DNA of 64,000 nt. Source: Eremophila alpestris peregrina. Lineage: Eukaryota; Chordata; Aves; Passeriformes; Alaudidae. Made by a program: the position numbers and the translations under genes. The notes under the pieces are model-generated. The model saw nothing but the letters and a program-made list of their open reading frames with translations. It did not search any database and had not been told where the DNA came from. This document shows positions 1 through 12,800 of the stretch, one piece after another. The stretch spans positions 16,133,492 through 16,197,491 of the forward strand of contig WMCF01000012.1 in NCBI GenBank assembly GCA_009792885.1. The letters are read 5' to 3'. Position 1 is the stretch's first letter. Every line of letters starts with the position of its first letter.

Positions 1-96
1 GCATTTGAAAAACATCCCCATGGAAGGTTAAAGACTCAAGGCTACAGTAATGAGAAGGGTTGAGTTGGGAGAATCCCTCACATCCTTGTGAATTAC

Positions 97-3000
97 CTTC
101 CAAATAAGCAAACCTTCCATATTCCCGCAGGACAGGGAGGAGGTGGGAGAGTCCTGCCCCCGCCGGCCCCTGCAGGTCCTCAGCACAGCAATCAGGGGGC
201 ACCTCCATCCAGACGGTGCCCCCATCCGTCAGGAAGTAGAGCTCGTTGAAGAGGGCTGACTTGTACCAGGAAGGCAGCTGGCTGTGGGAAAGAGGGAAGC
301 TCACCCTCAGAGGCCAAGGGGCTGACGCTTCTTGTGGCAGCCAATCCCAGGAGGCCACTAGGAAGGTGCTCTCATCTGCCCTACCTGTTCTCCAGGATGG
401 GATTCTGCCACGCTTCAATCTTCCTCTCCCACTCCTTGTAGTGTGTCAGGGCGTAATGGGACAGGGCAGGAGCGGCGTCGCCTTCACTGCCAAAGAACCG
501 GGTGTACCGCCTGCCAAGGGAGCGTTTGGTGAGCACCCCGTGGGCTCACCTGGGAAACCCACATGGACACCACAGGGGCACGCTGGACCACAGTGGACAG
601 AACTCAGCTGCTACTACAGGGGCACTGGGGAGCAGGGGCTGGACACAGGGTCCCCTCCCTGAGCTGGCAGGGCCACAGCCACAAGCAGCAGGTGCCAAAA
701 GGTCCCCAAATGGTACACAAGTCCAGAAGGAGAGAAAAGGGGGCTTTGGGGGCAGGAGCCAAATACCACTGGAGACAACCCACCTACCTGAGGTGCAGCT
801 TCTCCTTGGAGCCAAAGTGAACACCAGGCATGTCCCAAGCCAGGGCCAGCTCCAGCGTCTTGTGCCCATGGGCAGGCACCTTGCAGCTGGCACACACTGC
901 TGCTGCTGTCACCTCCCCCTTCTCTGTCGGCCTGCTTTTACCTGCCAGGAAAAATTAAGATATTCTTAAGCAATCAAGGAAGACCAAAGGGAGAATAACT
1001 GAGGTTCACACACACCTTGAGGGACATGAGAGTGGGCATACCAAAGCCCCTGTACAACCTGGAAGGTACAGTCCAGGGGTTTAAGGGATGATGTTGCCGC
1101 AGGAATAAAATACCTTCCATGGGAGGAGTGGTTAAAAGGATTCAGTTATTCAAGAACAGGAACAAATCAGGCAGGAAAAGCCACCAGGCATGAATAGAAG
1201 CTACAGAGTATCCCATGATTCTTGTATCTGCACTGCACTCAGAGACACTGTGACTTTCTAGGGACAGTCATTGTTTCCAGCTTTTTGCAAGGTTCTTGAG
1301 ACACGCAGGTATTTAAGAAAAGCCCTGAGGTGGCTGGATAATTATATGCTGGTTCTGACATTTGTACAAGGTAAACTCATTAGAGCAACATAAGCACAGA
1401 TCCTGACTATAATAATGTATGGCATGCATGAAAGAAAACCACATCCCAATAGCCTGGAGAGCTCTGACTGCATCTAGGCAGGAAGCTTATTTTTCTGGAA
1501 AAAATTACATAGTAAACACTTCATTTACACAACTTAAGCCTCAAGAAATCTTGCAAAGACCCAGTATCACTAGTTTGTCAGCATCATCCTTATCTAAAAA
1601 CTGACAGACATTAGGGAAATGGTCACCTTTTATAGCAATAGAAAGTGAGCAGCAAAGGCTGGAGATGCCACCCTGCTTCAAGGCTCCTCCCAAGGGAGTG
1701 AGCAGAGACCTGAGGATGGATGCAGAATTATCAAAGGAATACCAGAAATGTTCAGAGAACTGTTAAAGTAGGAAGAGGACACCAAATGATGGTAGCACTA
1801 AACCCCAAGCACTGTTAAATGCTGGCATGAACAAATCTAATAGGACACAGCTGGTCAGTCTGGAAAAAGAAACTGAGGGAAGCTAGCTGGGCAGCACGCT
1901 GGCTCCCTAGCAGAAATCTCAATTCAGTGTGCAACCACACACAGACTAATGAGATACTGGCAGGTATAACCAACAGCCAAGAACAGTCTGGAAGAGGTAC
2001 GAACAGCTTTTGAAGAACCACAGCAAGGATAAGTAATGGGAAGTTTGGATACTGCCTACAGCTCGGAACAAGCCACAGCATCCTGGAGAGATTTTTATCA
2101 GCCAAGGAGGCTGGAGGAAAGAACTCTGCCCTGCCTTGGGTGCCCAGAAGCAGCATGGCCACCCATTTCCCCTGCTCCCCTTCCACCCATCCCACAGAGG
2201 ATGGAGGGACTCACCGGTGGGTGAATCCAGCCTGCCATCCCGCAGGAGGTCCTGCCACACCTCTCTACCCAATCCTGTGGGATTGAATGCCGTGACATGG
2301 GTGACTCCCGTGCCAGCCTGGGGAAGGGAAGAGCATCATCAGGGGCTGCTACTTTGGAGGGCAAGATTAATGCTCTCCACTCCCCAACACCACCAGCAGG
2401 ACATCACGCTCACTTCCCATGTGCTGCCCAGCAACTCCAACTCCAAACTTGTTGCCTCAGCTGCTCTCCCAACACCAGCCCCAAAGACCGTGCCCTCAGC
2501 AAAGTCATGTCCCCACTCCTGGCATCAGGCACGCACGGAGAACCAGTAACAATCCCATCCCATTGCACACCCATCCTTTACCAGCTGCCTGCACGCAGCT
2601 CCCCGACATCCAGTAGGGCTGCACAAGCTCCCCAGCAGGAGCCCCAGCAGCAGGGACAGCCCTTTACCTTCTCCCGGGCAGAGATGGCCAGGGTGAAGGG
2701 GTTCACGGCTAGGCAGTGGTGCAGCAGGACTCCAGCAACCCGCTCGCCATCCTTCTGGAAGGTGAAGGGCTCATTCCAGTGCCCGCCACTCCTGTCCTCC
2801 TTCGCTCCCGTGCCGTTCTGCAGGCTGAACATGATGGACACTTCCACCTCCTCATCCCTCCCGTTCTCCACCTCCCAGATGAACACTCCCACTGGCAAGC
2901 TGGAGTCCTGGCAGAGACACAGAGTGCTGTCTACAGGGCTGCTGCTCCACAGGCAGCCACCCCTGCATCATTTCCCCCACGGCTAGGAACACCACGCAGG

Positions 3001-6000
3001 ATGCAACGGGAGCAAGAGCACTGGGCATTATAACTTGGCCTTGGAGCCTGTTGCCAAGCTGAGCAGCAGCAGGAGCAGAGGAATTTGGGAGGCAGGCAAG
3101 CCAAAATTCAAGAGAGAAGCCCTGGGCTGGCAAACACCACTCTCTGCCGGGCAGCAGAGAGACGGGAAGCGGCGTTTAGGGCTCAGCCAGGTGTCTCATC
3201 ACTCATCAGCTCGGCAGGTTGATACAGGCTCACGTGCTGCGCTGGGGTAAGAGGAAGGTCAGACGTGTCAGCAGCACAGCTGCCACCCTCGCCTGGGGCT
3301 GGCAGCCAGCACGGGCAGTGCAGCAGCGCTGAGCCATCCCTCCATGCAATCCCCAGCTCCCGCAGGGCCGCGGGGCTTCCCCCGCCTGCGACCACTGCTG
3401 AGTGCAGACACGGGGAAGCGCTGGGAAAGCCGCCTGACAAGCAGCTCTGCCCTCACCGATGTCGTCGCCGCCTCACCTTATAGTCATGGGGGATGACGGG
3501 AGAGACCTGTCGGCAAGTGAGCACCACCTTCTGCCCCGGCAGCTCGTAGACCAGCCAGGCACGGGGGTACAGGGCATGGTAAAAGGCGTAGTGGCCGCAG
3601 TAGCCCCAGTTCCAGCCCTGCAGGCTGCTGGGTCTCTCCACGGACAAGACCTGCTGGTAAATCGTCTGCCCCTTGCACCGCAGGCACACCGTGAACTGTG
3701 GAGGACAGGAGCAGGCACAGGGGATGACATGAGCCCTGGGGCAGATGTCCCCCCTGTCCAGGCTGCTGCAGTGACACTCACTGCCCTCGCAGACCCTACC
3801 TGATTGGCGAGGACTGTTTCATAGTGGTAAAGGCCAGGGTTCAGCTGCCAGCGGCAGAACTCTCCCCGCCAGCCACGGGTGATGGTGCCACCCCCGATCC
3901 CGCCCAGCGGACATCCTGGCAAAGACACCAATAGTTAGCACCCCCATTCCTCCCCCTGGTGGCACCTGGCTCAAGAACTCTCCCCATGCGTCTCTTCAGG
4001 GGAGAGCCACTCACATCACCGACATTACAAAAGCTCCTTGACTCACTCGTTCCACATAGCACCCCGATGACCCCATGTGAATCCCTGCCCAACCCAGTGC
4101 CCAAAGTGGAGGCTGACCATAGATCTGCTGCAGAGGAACAGCACACAAGAGGTCAATGAAGGCAGATTTCTTCTCTATGCGGGTCTTCTTGAACCACCAC
4201 CTGAAGTATCTGCAAGGGAAAGAGAAGTATTGAATAAGTCATGAGCAGGCAACACCATCCTTTCAGCGTCACTGGGTAGGATGAGCACAGGCTGAGCTTC
4301 TCCTCCTTGTGGACATGTACAACAGGAACCTGTGTCCCTATGCCCATGGCACAAGCGGTGATAAGGCTCTATCACCCATCTCAAGCATGCATTGGTCAGC
4401 AAGCACAACCAGGCAGAGTTCAGGCAGCTCGGAGTGACTGCAAGGGCAACTCAAGAGCAGGACTCCCAGCTCATGTAGCACAGAAGGCTTTCCCAGACAT
4501 TCATGGAGAAGTGGGAAAGCACACAAGGACCACCACCACCTCCATGCCTGGTACACAATGTCCTGCTAAGGAAGGCCTGCAAGCAGAGGTGCAAGCCCAA
4601 AGGAGACACACACTGCTCCAGGGATACAAATGCCTTGCTCTTCTACCTCTGTGGAAACCCTTGAAAACTCCATCGCTTTGCCCTGGAAGAATCTACCATA
4701 GAGTTTCCCCACCTACACTGAAAGAAAAAGCTTCCCCCATGGTGCTCTGCAACATATGTTAATCTACCTCAGTTTTGCTTTCCCCATTTGTCCGTGGGCT
4801 TTGCCCACCTCTATAGTCCATATATGTCCCTAGTTCTCCTTTCCCTGTTTCCTGGCTGTGGTATCCCTGGTGACCTGCCCCCCATGTCCCCTATAGGTCT
4901 CTGCCCTTTGCCCTGCCCTTAGACAATTGGTTCCTTACCCCATACTTAAACCTGAGCACTCCTTTGATCTTCGGTCTTTTGTCCCTGATCCCTTCGGTGT
5001 GGTGGATGTAATAAGCCTTTGCTGGAATTCATACAGAACACCCTTCCTGTCTTTCCTTTGCTGGGCTATCTGTGCCGTGTGTGTGTGCATGGACTTGAAA
5101 TGACTGTTCCAGTGGCCTACTCTGAGCGGCGTCTTAAGGAGATGCTTTGAGAAGGTAGCAGCATTTCACCATCCTGCCAGGCTGTTACGTACCTCCACGT
5201 CCCCATTGTCATGCACTACCACATCCCTGTGCCACATCATCAGAGGCAGAGGGCACAGGGCAGCCTTGCCCTGGAAGTGGTGATGGTGGCTGTCTGCAGC
5301 TGGCAGGATCCTGGGGACTCGCCTCTGCCCGCACACCAGCTGCACAGACCGGCACTGCCCATCAAACAATTTCTCACCCAAAGGTCTGGGAATCAAGAAA
5401 CCCAAACAGGGGCACACCTACAGCTGCATGTGCCAGCACCACTCCAGGCAAGAGGAGCAGGGCAGGGCTCCGAGTCAGTGCTTGTAAAGTACTGGCTTTG
5501 GCTAACAAACTGCCCCAAGTTAAGCCTTCTGTACAGAGACAATTAGCACACAGAAATCAGCTGCCAGACCAGTTGCTGCTGAACCTTGCCCAGCAGTCAG
5601 CTCCACAGCCCCGGGTGCCAGGTCAGCAATGGGGGCACAGGAGCCCCCACAGTGGGCAATGTCCCTGAGCTACCTACAGACACCCATGCCATGCTGCCAA
5701 GCAGAAAGCCACCCCAACCAGGAGCACACGGCTTGTCCTGCCCCTGGTTTCATAGGACGCAGAGCACAGGCGATGGGCAATGAGCAATAATACCCTGGGA
5801 ACATGTACACCCAGGAGCAAGGGGGAGAGGCTCTTCCATGACACCTCTACTACATGCTTCCCAAACAGAAACATTCACCTTTATTCACCAACATCTAAGG
5901 TGCCCAAATCTCTCTCAGGGTGAGATTTTCTGGGTTGCAGTCTCACAGGATCTAACTGCAGCCTGCTCTTCACTCCTACAGACCCAGCTTTGTGTTTGAC

Positions 6001-8698
6001 TGTCTATGGATGCTTTGCTTACAGAGGTTCAAGGCATGATGAGAACCAGCCTGTCCTGCATGACTGCCCTGAACCAGGGCCGGCCACTATCTTCCAGCTA
6101 TATCTGCTGCAACTGCTCTTCTCCAGATGGGACAGCCTCGGCTTTACCCTGCCAAGGCAAGGTTTTGGCAGTGCTCTCTCTCTCAAGGAAATGATTATTA
6201 TTCTTTTTCAACCCAGTGTCAGAGAACCAACCCAGCTGCTTCCCTAGCAGGCTTCTGGCAACAGGAAATAAGGTGCCCAGGCAGTGTGGCAGCAGCACAG
6301 CCTAGCGGGGCATCCCGACTCCTTGGAAAGGAGGCAGAAGATGTATTTCAGGAAGCAGTTTTTACAGGAGAACACAGTAGAAAAAGTTTGGGATTTACTG
6401 CCGTTGCCAAAGTCATTTTACCATCTCAATAGCAAACTCTTCTCCTGCCAGCTTCTCCCAAAATCATACAAACCAAGAAGAGAAGCCCAGTGGTTGATGC
6501 CAAATTGCTGGCTATTAACAGCTCTGCCAGGGTTGAAGAATAACCAGGAGAAAGACTTAGTGCTCTGTAGTACAAAAAGCCCTGTCAGGGCTGGAAGGCA
6601 TTTCTTCCCCTTCAAATTGGCAGTGGAATTAAAACCTGCCTGAACATTACCCAGCTGATCTGGATTCATGCCGTGACCCCTCTCAGGACACATGAGCCAC
6701 CTCTGCGGAAAGCTATCTGCACCTCTACTCCTGCCTCGCCAGCCCCAGCTGAGTCCTCTGTAAAACCTGTTCTTTCCAGACATGCATGTGTCCCACAGTT
6801 ACCCTGATGAACCCTGATTAACAAGAAATCCTGCCCCAGGACTGTCAACACCCCCAGCCATGTCACCTGCATCTAGGGCTGGTTCTGCAGAAGAGGGCAC
6901 CCATCATCATGTTTAATTCGATGCAACAACCTCAACCCAGGATGTGGTGGCTCCTCTGCCGGTCCTGGACCTCCTGAGCCAAAGACGTGCAGTGATCCCA
7001 AATCACTCCCAGTGGCTACAAGCACCTGCACTAGGTGACTTTGCACTTGTTGCACCAAGCCATACCAAGTTTTGAGAAAATCCCTGGCACAGGGACCACC
7101 CACCAAGGGTCATTGAGGAAAGGGCAGGGGAGTTTGCAGGGCTTCACAGATGCCTGCACCAAGACACAGAACTGAGCTCCACTTGCAGCACCAACACCCA
7201 TGTTTCCATGAGCTGGCTGCCCCAGCCAGGCAGATGCTGAGGCGCCCATCAATGTCTGGAGCATGCAGCCTCCTACATATCCTCAAATTCCTGAATGGGC
7301 TGCCCTTTCAGCCAATAATGTTGGCCTTGGGTTTTAAATCAAACTCACACAAGTGTCTGTCGTCATCCTAGCACTTCGTCTCCTCTGCTCTTGAGGCTGG
7401 AATCTCTTTGCAAGGAAGCTCTTGCCATTGCAAAAGTTTTTTGAGATAACAATCAAATTACCTCCTAAACTTGAACAGGAGACGAGGCAGTAGTTTGACT
7501 TCAAGCTTCTTGCTTTCAAAGACCTTTGCCTAGAACTGATACAAGGCACTTCCAGACTTCAGTGAGGACAAGGCCAGGATCGCTTCTCCTCCCTGCTCAC
7601 CCCACCAGAACTTCATGCTTTCCCACATGCCCAGCTCATCCCAACCTGCTGTGGCGGCTTTTCCAGCAGCCTTTATTTATCTCCGGTGCATGACCCACGC
7701 TCTCCCTTCCCTGATGCCCAGGCTCACATCGGGGTGTCTCAGGTCAGAGCAGCATGCTGTGCACCCCGAAGCAATCCAGAATCTGCTCTTTCATCCAGCT
7801 TTGCAGGAACCAGCTTGGCAAGCAGCAGCCTCCAAGGACCAGCAGAAAATGGAGGCAGGAGTCATAAACCCAGCACAAGGAAATAAGCAATGCCGTCGCT
7901 GGTCCCAGCATTCAGCCTGACGGGTGCACAAACGCTGCCAGCATTCGGACTCCAGCGTTAAATGTTAAAACAACACTCCCGCTTTCCACGCGTGCTCTCC
8001 GTCGTTACTTCCAGCTCACCCCAAGGCAAAGCCGGGAAAGGTGCCCCGTTTTCCAAACCTGCCACAGCACACAGCGTTCCAAACCCCTCCCAGCTGGCCC
8101 CAGTTTAACCTCCAGCTGCCAGCACTGGGGATGACGCCGGGAAGGATGCGGCAGCGATGAGCCCTGGGGGTGGGAGATGGGGGTCCCCATGCCCAAGCGA
8201 TGCCCCCAGTCCTCCCAGCTCCCCGCGTTTTGAGGAACCCAAGCGCCGGGTGCTTCTCCTTTTGTACCAATTGCTTCCATTGCCGGCGCCAGGAAGGCTG
8301 GAGGGTGCCGGCGGCTCCGGGCGGCAGGAGGGCGGCTCCCGCCAGCCCGGGGCCTTCCGTGATCTGCCGGACTCTGCCCTCCGTACACCGGGACACCGCC
8401 GGTGCCTCCTCGCCCGCGGCACCGAGCGGCTCCAGCGCAACGCTGCGTACCCCGCGGGACGCCCTCCCTCATCCCGGTGTGTTCCCGGCCCCCTCCATCC
8501 CCCGCCGTACCGCAAGGCGAGGCCGATGTGCCGCAGGACATCGCGGAGCGGCACGTCCCCGGCGCCGTAGGGCTGCCGCAGCTCCTCGAAGCTGTGTGCC
8601 AGGCAGACGCGCCAACCGTCCGCCGCCACGCCGCGGCCCTGCGCTGCCCCCTCGTAGCGCCGCATCAGCGGCCCCTCCGCCGCCTCCGCCGCCGCCAT
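97..8698 (-). CDS. GBA2: Non-lysosomal glucosylceramidase GBA2, 5' part (nine coding exons, 3' part outside window)
   Basis: Hydrolyses glucosylceramide to glucose and ceramide at the cytosolic face of ER/Golgi membranes. Coding exons in transcript order: 8511-8698, 4118-4209, 3800-3915, 3477-3695, 2668-2907, 2215-2317, 788-941, 385-510, 97-281. All have GT-AG borders and the phases join. The ATG is at 8698 and about 474 residues are encoded before the left edge. Recognisable segments are GWRVCLAHSFEE (exon 1), CPLGGIGGGTITRGWRGEF (exon 3), YQQVLSVERPSSLQGWNWG and PRAWLVYELPGQ (exon 4), WQDLLRDGRLDSPTG (exon 6), LELALAWDMP (exon 7), YTRFFGSEGDAAPALSHYAL (exon 8) and WYKSALFNELYFL (exon 9). 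This is the GBA2 N-terminal beta-sandwich domain and the start of the catalytic (alpha/alpha) domain; the catalytic acids lie beyond the window. Divergent from RGP1, as in human. No frameshift or stop seen. Confidence 0.97.
4210..8510 (-). other. GBA2 intron 1 (4.3 kb)
   Basis: Lies between the exon-1 donor (GTACGG on the minus strand at 8510) and the exon-2 acceptor at 4210-4211. Many short overlapping reading frames, none with recognisable similarity or codon continuity. No clear repeat family was recognised. A C/T-rich pyrimidine stretch with a few CCCTG runs occurs at about 4790-5060. Confidence 0.8.
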
Positions 8699-8944
8699 CA
8701 CCGCCCCCCGCCCCGTGCGCGCCCTCTTCTTCACCGCCCCGCCCCGCCCCCGCCCCCGCCCCGCCCGCACCCCCGGGGCACGGCGGAAACACGGACCCGC
8801 CCCGCCGCCGGTCCCCGGGGGCACCCGGACGAGCGCGGCCGAGCAGATTCCGAGAGTTGCCGAGCGCTGAGCGTGCGTTGCTGAGGGGCGTGCGAGAGTT
8901 GCCGAGCGCTGCCCGATAGCTGCCGGGAGCTGCCCGTGAGCCGA

Positions 8945-9133
8945 CCGTGAATTGCCGAGTGCAGCCCGAGTATTGCCGAGTGCAGCCCGAGTATTGCCGA
9001 GTCTAACCCGAGTATTGCCGAGTGCAGCCCGAGTATTGCCGAGTCTAACCCGAGTATTGCCGAGTGCAGCCCGAGTATTGCCGAGTCTAACCCGAGTATT
9101 GCCGAGTCCAACTCGAGCCTTGCCGAACTCTGC
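8945..9133. repeat. 21-bp minisatellite, about nine units, with alternating unit types
   Basis: Tandem units of exactly 21 bp with core CCGAGTATTGCCGAGT followed by either GCAGC (type A) or CTAAC (type B). Unit starts: 8945 (diverged A), 8966 A, 8987 B, 9008 A, 9029 B, 9050 A, 9071 B, 9092 B-like, 9113 (diverged). More degenerate GCCGAG-rich units continue upstream from about 8850. Because 21 is a multiple of three, several frames stay open through it, which creates long false ORFs on both strands. Confidence 0.95.
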
Positions 9134-9217
9134 CCGAGCGCTGCCGATCCCCGCCGAGCGGCTGAGGGGAGCCGGGCCTGCCGTGGTGCCGGACGGCGAG
9201 CGCGGCCTGTGCGGGTG
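9120..9217 (+). other. RGP1: Putative noncoding first exon of RGP1
   Basis: RGP1 translation begins inside an exon whose acceptor is at 9830-9831, so an upstream noncoding exon is required. A strong donor (GCGGGTG followed by GTGAGT) lies at 9218 at the downstream end of the CpG-rich promoter. The 5' end is a guess. Inference from splice-site quality and gene structure only. Confidence 0.4.
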
Positions 9218-9517
9218 GTGAGTGGGCCCGGGGCGGGAGCTGCGGAAAGTTGGCGGCCCTGTGTCCCTGACCCCTCGGGTGGAGCTATCCGTGTGCGTGT
9301 CTGCGTTAGGGACCGCAGGGCTGGGGGTGTCAGGACTGTCGTTTCTCTCCGTCACCGGTGTGTCCTGACCCCCCTTACCTGTGTGGACCTGGGAGGAAGA
9401 TACGTGTTTGTAATGACGGGGTTGTGCGTGTTTCCCCCGACACCTCCTGTGTGTACATCTGTGTCTCCATTCCCCCTTACTCGCATTGCGCAGCCCTCTC
9501 TCCCTGTCTCCGTGACA

Positions 9518-9803
9518 GCACAAGGGGGAATGGCTTTAAACTGAAAGAGCCTACGTCTAGATTAAATATTAAAAAGAAATTCTTTACTGTGAGGGGGATG
9601 GGGCACTGGCACAGGTTGCCCAGAGAAATTTTAGTTGCTTTATCCCTGGAAGTGTTCAGTGCCAGGCTGGATGGGTTCCTGAGCAATGTAGTCTAGTGAG
9701 AGGTGTCCCTGCCTATGGCAGTGTAGTTGGAACAAGATGATCTTTAAGGACTCTTCCACCCCAAACTGTTCAGTAATTCCTTGAATCTATGATTCTGTGA
9801 TAA
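9518..9803 (+). mobile_element. CR1 LINE 3' fragment, plus orientation
   Basis: Resembles the 3' portion of avian CR1: GGGCACTGGCACAGGTTGCC near 9600, then CTGGAAGTGTTCAGTGCCAG and the motif around GATGATCTTTAAGG. It ends in two octamer-type repeats (AATCTATG, ATTCTGTG) at about 9784-9800. The fragment ends about 30 bp before the RGP1 exon-2 acceptor, so it forms the end of RGP1 intron 1. Typical 5'-truncated insertion. Confidence 0.9.
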
Positions 9804-9855
9804 CATGCCCACTGTTGGCTTTTTTTGACAGGTGTGCAGCAAGATTGTACAAGCC

Positions 9856-12800
9856 ATGATCGAAGTGTTGGCCAAGCTGGGCCGTGGGCCCGTGTTCCTG
9901 GCAGGGGAGGTGCTGGAGTGTGTGATCACCTTCACCAACCCATTATCGGCCTCGTCGACATCTGCCAGCAGGTACAGGAGCCTGTGCCAGTCCATGCACA
10001 CAGCCTCCAAATGTTGGAGCTGCCTGGGTCTCTCCAGAGGGAATGGCCCACCCTCTCTCCCCTCTCTGAAGGAGTAGTCTTGTTTGCATAGTGGGGCAAT
10101 AGTGCCAGCTCAGCCCCTTGTGACTTCCCTACTCAAGGTGCTCCCTTAAGGAGGCCTTTCACCATCTCAGTTTGGGGGGGGCAAAGCTGAGGTAATTGTG
10201 CTGGTTTTGTGCCCCCAAGAAGTAGACAAGGAAAGAAGTATGCAGATTCTCTGTCCCTCAGGTGAGCCCTCAGTGACAGTGACTGGCAGAAAATGAAGCC
10301 AAACTGGCTGTCAAAGTGGGATATCTGGTCACGCCAGGGTGACAGTCCCACAGAGCAACATCCAGGCAACGTCATTATTTCCTGCATTTGTGGAAGGAGA
10401 TCTCTTTTGTCTGGATCGATAGATCAGTGTGATCTCTGCCTCCAGAGATGGCAGGCAAAGGGGCAGGTCTGAAAGGGGCACCTTCTGCAGCCATGTTTTC
10501 TTTGGCCCAGCCTTTGAGCACTCTATCTCCCCTTATCACTGTATATCCCCTTATCTGAGGAAATCTGAGAAGATGGGAACTTCCCATATTGGCTCACAGG
10601 GGGTGACTCCATGTCACAAGTAATCACCCAAAGCCTTCATGTCCGCTGAGTGTGTGGCCTGGTCTGATTCTTTAGGGAGTGGAGAGTGCTTTCTCATCTT
10701 GAATCCTTCCTGGGAAGTGTCCGTTTCCAGCCTTGTCAGGTCCAGCATGTTTTCATCACCACTACAATGTTCACATGTGATTGTATTGGTGGGCCTACTT
10801 GCAGTGCCTGCAGTCTCAGCAGCAGAGGGCTTCTGTATTTATTGCCTTCCTTAACTTCCCATCTTTTCTTCCTATTTCCTTTTGACTGCTGAGTTCACGT
10901 TTAAAATTCAGCTGTAGCATAAGCATCCAGCTTCCCAGCCTTTTGTCCTGTGTGATGACAAGAGCTCTTCTGCCTACTTCTGAAACATGTGGGACTGTGA
11001 GGGTACTAGGTGGCATGGTTTGGGGGCTTTGCAGTGCATTCATGAGAGCTTCATGTAAAACTAAAAAATTAAGGATGTGTTGTGATATGTAGAAGACTGC
11101 CTCTTGAAAAAGAAAAGTTTTAAAATAATAAGAAAAACCCCAGGTGATCAATCGGATGAGATGTGACTAAGTCAAACGAGTGACAACAGCAAATAAATTG
11201 ATGGTTTGGAAAATGAAGCTGTGGGTTGCGTAAAGGCAGGAGCCAGATCAAAATACCATGACTGCAGCAGGCAGAAATACTTGTCAGAGCCTGGAAGGTG
11301 GAGGGACAGAGAGGCCACATTTTGAGCACAGGGACAGAATTGGAAGAAAGGCAGGGAATAAATTTGATGGTGTACAAGAAACAAATCTCTTCTCCCCAGA
11401 GGCTGCACAGAGCATGTCCCACATAGGCTACAGGAGTTGTGGGGAGAGGTGAGACTGGAGGGAAGTGACCTCAGCACCAGTGCAGGATCCTGCACTGCTG
11501 AACAAGCACCAGCTGAACAAGCTGGCTCTGCTGGCAGGAAGGGACATGCAAATTTTGTTTGTATATGTGGCTAGAAAAAATGAAAACAATCCAGTGGCAT
11601 ATTCTAAAGCAATACTGAAAAAAAAGAAAAAAATACTCAAAATACGGTGTTTGAAGGTACTGTAATCACTCTAAGCTTATATAAAAATAGCAAACATTGC
11701 CTTAAGAAGAGCAGTTCTCTGCTTCCAAACAGCATATACCTTACAACAAAAAACATAAGGCAGCCCTGGTGGAAAAGCCATGCTAGTACTTTTGAATGTA
11801 TGAATGCAGAATTACAACTGTAGGGCTCAAAGCAGCTAGGTGTAGTAACTGAGGTGTGTTTGGGTAAGGGCAGCCAGCACATCCAAAGATCAAACAGTGC
11901 ATCATTAGTCAGCTGACACAAATACAGCACGCCTTTTTCCCTGGTTCATCTAGACCTTTAACTGCTCTGATGTGTCACATGGAGGGACACCCATCTGCCA
12001 CAAAAAAATCCCTCTGCCACCTGATTCTCTGGTCTTGCTGCTTACTAATCAGATCATGATGTTAGAAAGCAGAGGAACTATTCACTGTCTAAACTATATA
12101 GGGACTGCTGTGGAAATAAAAATAGAGGAGTGATTTGGAAACTGAAAGGTGTCACTAGTACCATGGGAAGTGCCTTATGGAATGGCAGATGTCACATCTG
12201 AGTCCAAAACATGAGACTGTTTTTTGTGCTGGATGCATTAATTCCTGTGACTGTACAGAGAGGGGTCAAAATGATGCCTTTGCCTCCCCTATTGCCATCA
12301 ACAAAGGAGCAGTAAGTAGGTCCTAATGAAAGACCCAGAAGCATCCTTCTTTGGTCTGGCACAAACAGCAGCTGATGTCCTTGTTGGGGATGTGAGGCCA
12401 GAGGGAGCATGTCTGTGCCTACCTGCCCTGAGGAGTGTTGAGCTTGGGGCATCTCCGTGCTGCGGGCAGGGGCACCTGAGCCCAGGTTGCAGGAATTTGT
12501 TGCTTTAGAATATGCCCACTTCCTTAACAGTTGTGTTGTTACCAGAGTGCTGCTCTGTGTGTCACCGCTGGCTTGGGATTTAACTCCTCATGGCTGAGAG
12601 TCCTCTGCCAGGGCCCACACGCAGCAGCTTGAAGTGTCCTTCCAAGAGTGCAGTGAGTGGCCAGTCCCAGTCTTGGATGATGAGAAAGATGAACAAATGA
12701 GTAAGGCTTTGGACTGGATCTTGGAACACTTGACCTCAGCATGTTTGCCGAAAGATCCCTGTGAAGTTTTGCACAAGCCATCTTGTCTCTTGTACTCATG

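Larger units (their letters stand above)
8400..9330. promoter_or_regulatory. CpG-rich bidirectional promoter of GBA2 (minus) and RGP1 (plus)
   Basis: Very rich in C+G and CpG compared with both flanks. It spans the GBA2 start codon (8698, minus) and extends toward the RGP1 noncoding leader. GC boxes of the type CCCCGCCC occur at about 8735-8765. No TATA box is obvious, as expected for a housekeeping promoter pair. Transcription start sites are inferred, not seen. The 21-bp minisatellite at 8945-9133 lies inside it. Confidence 0.75.

Noticed and set aside
1..96. Possible further GBA2 exon at the left edge
   Set aside because: The sequence after the donor at 96 reads as intron: no acceptor and no GBA2-like codons before the edge.
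8105..9523. 472-residue open frame on the minus strand
   Set aside because: Its repetitive middle comes from the 21-bp array (a multiple of three) and the rest lies over the CpG-rich promoter and GBA2 exon 1. No family match outside the GBA2 part.
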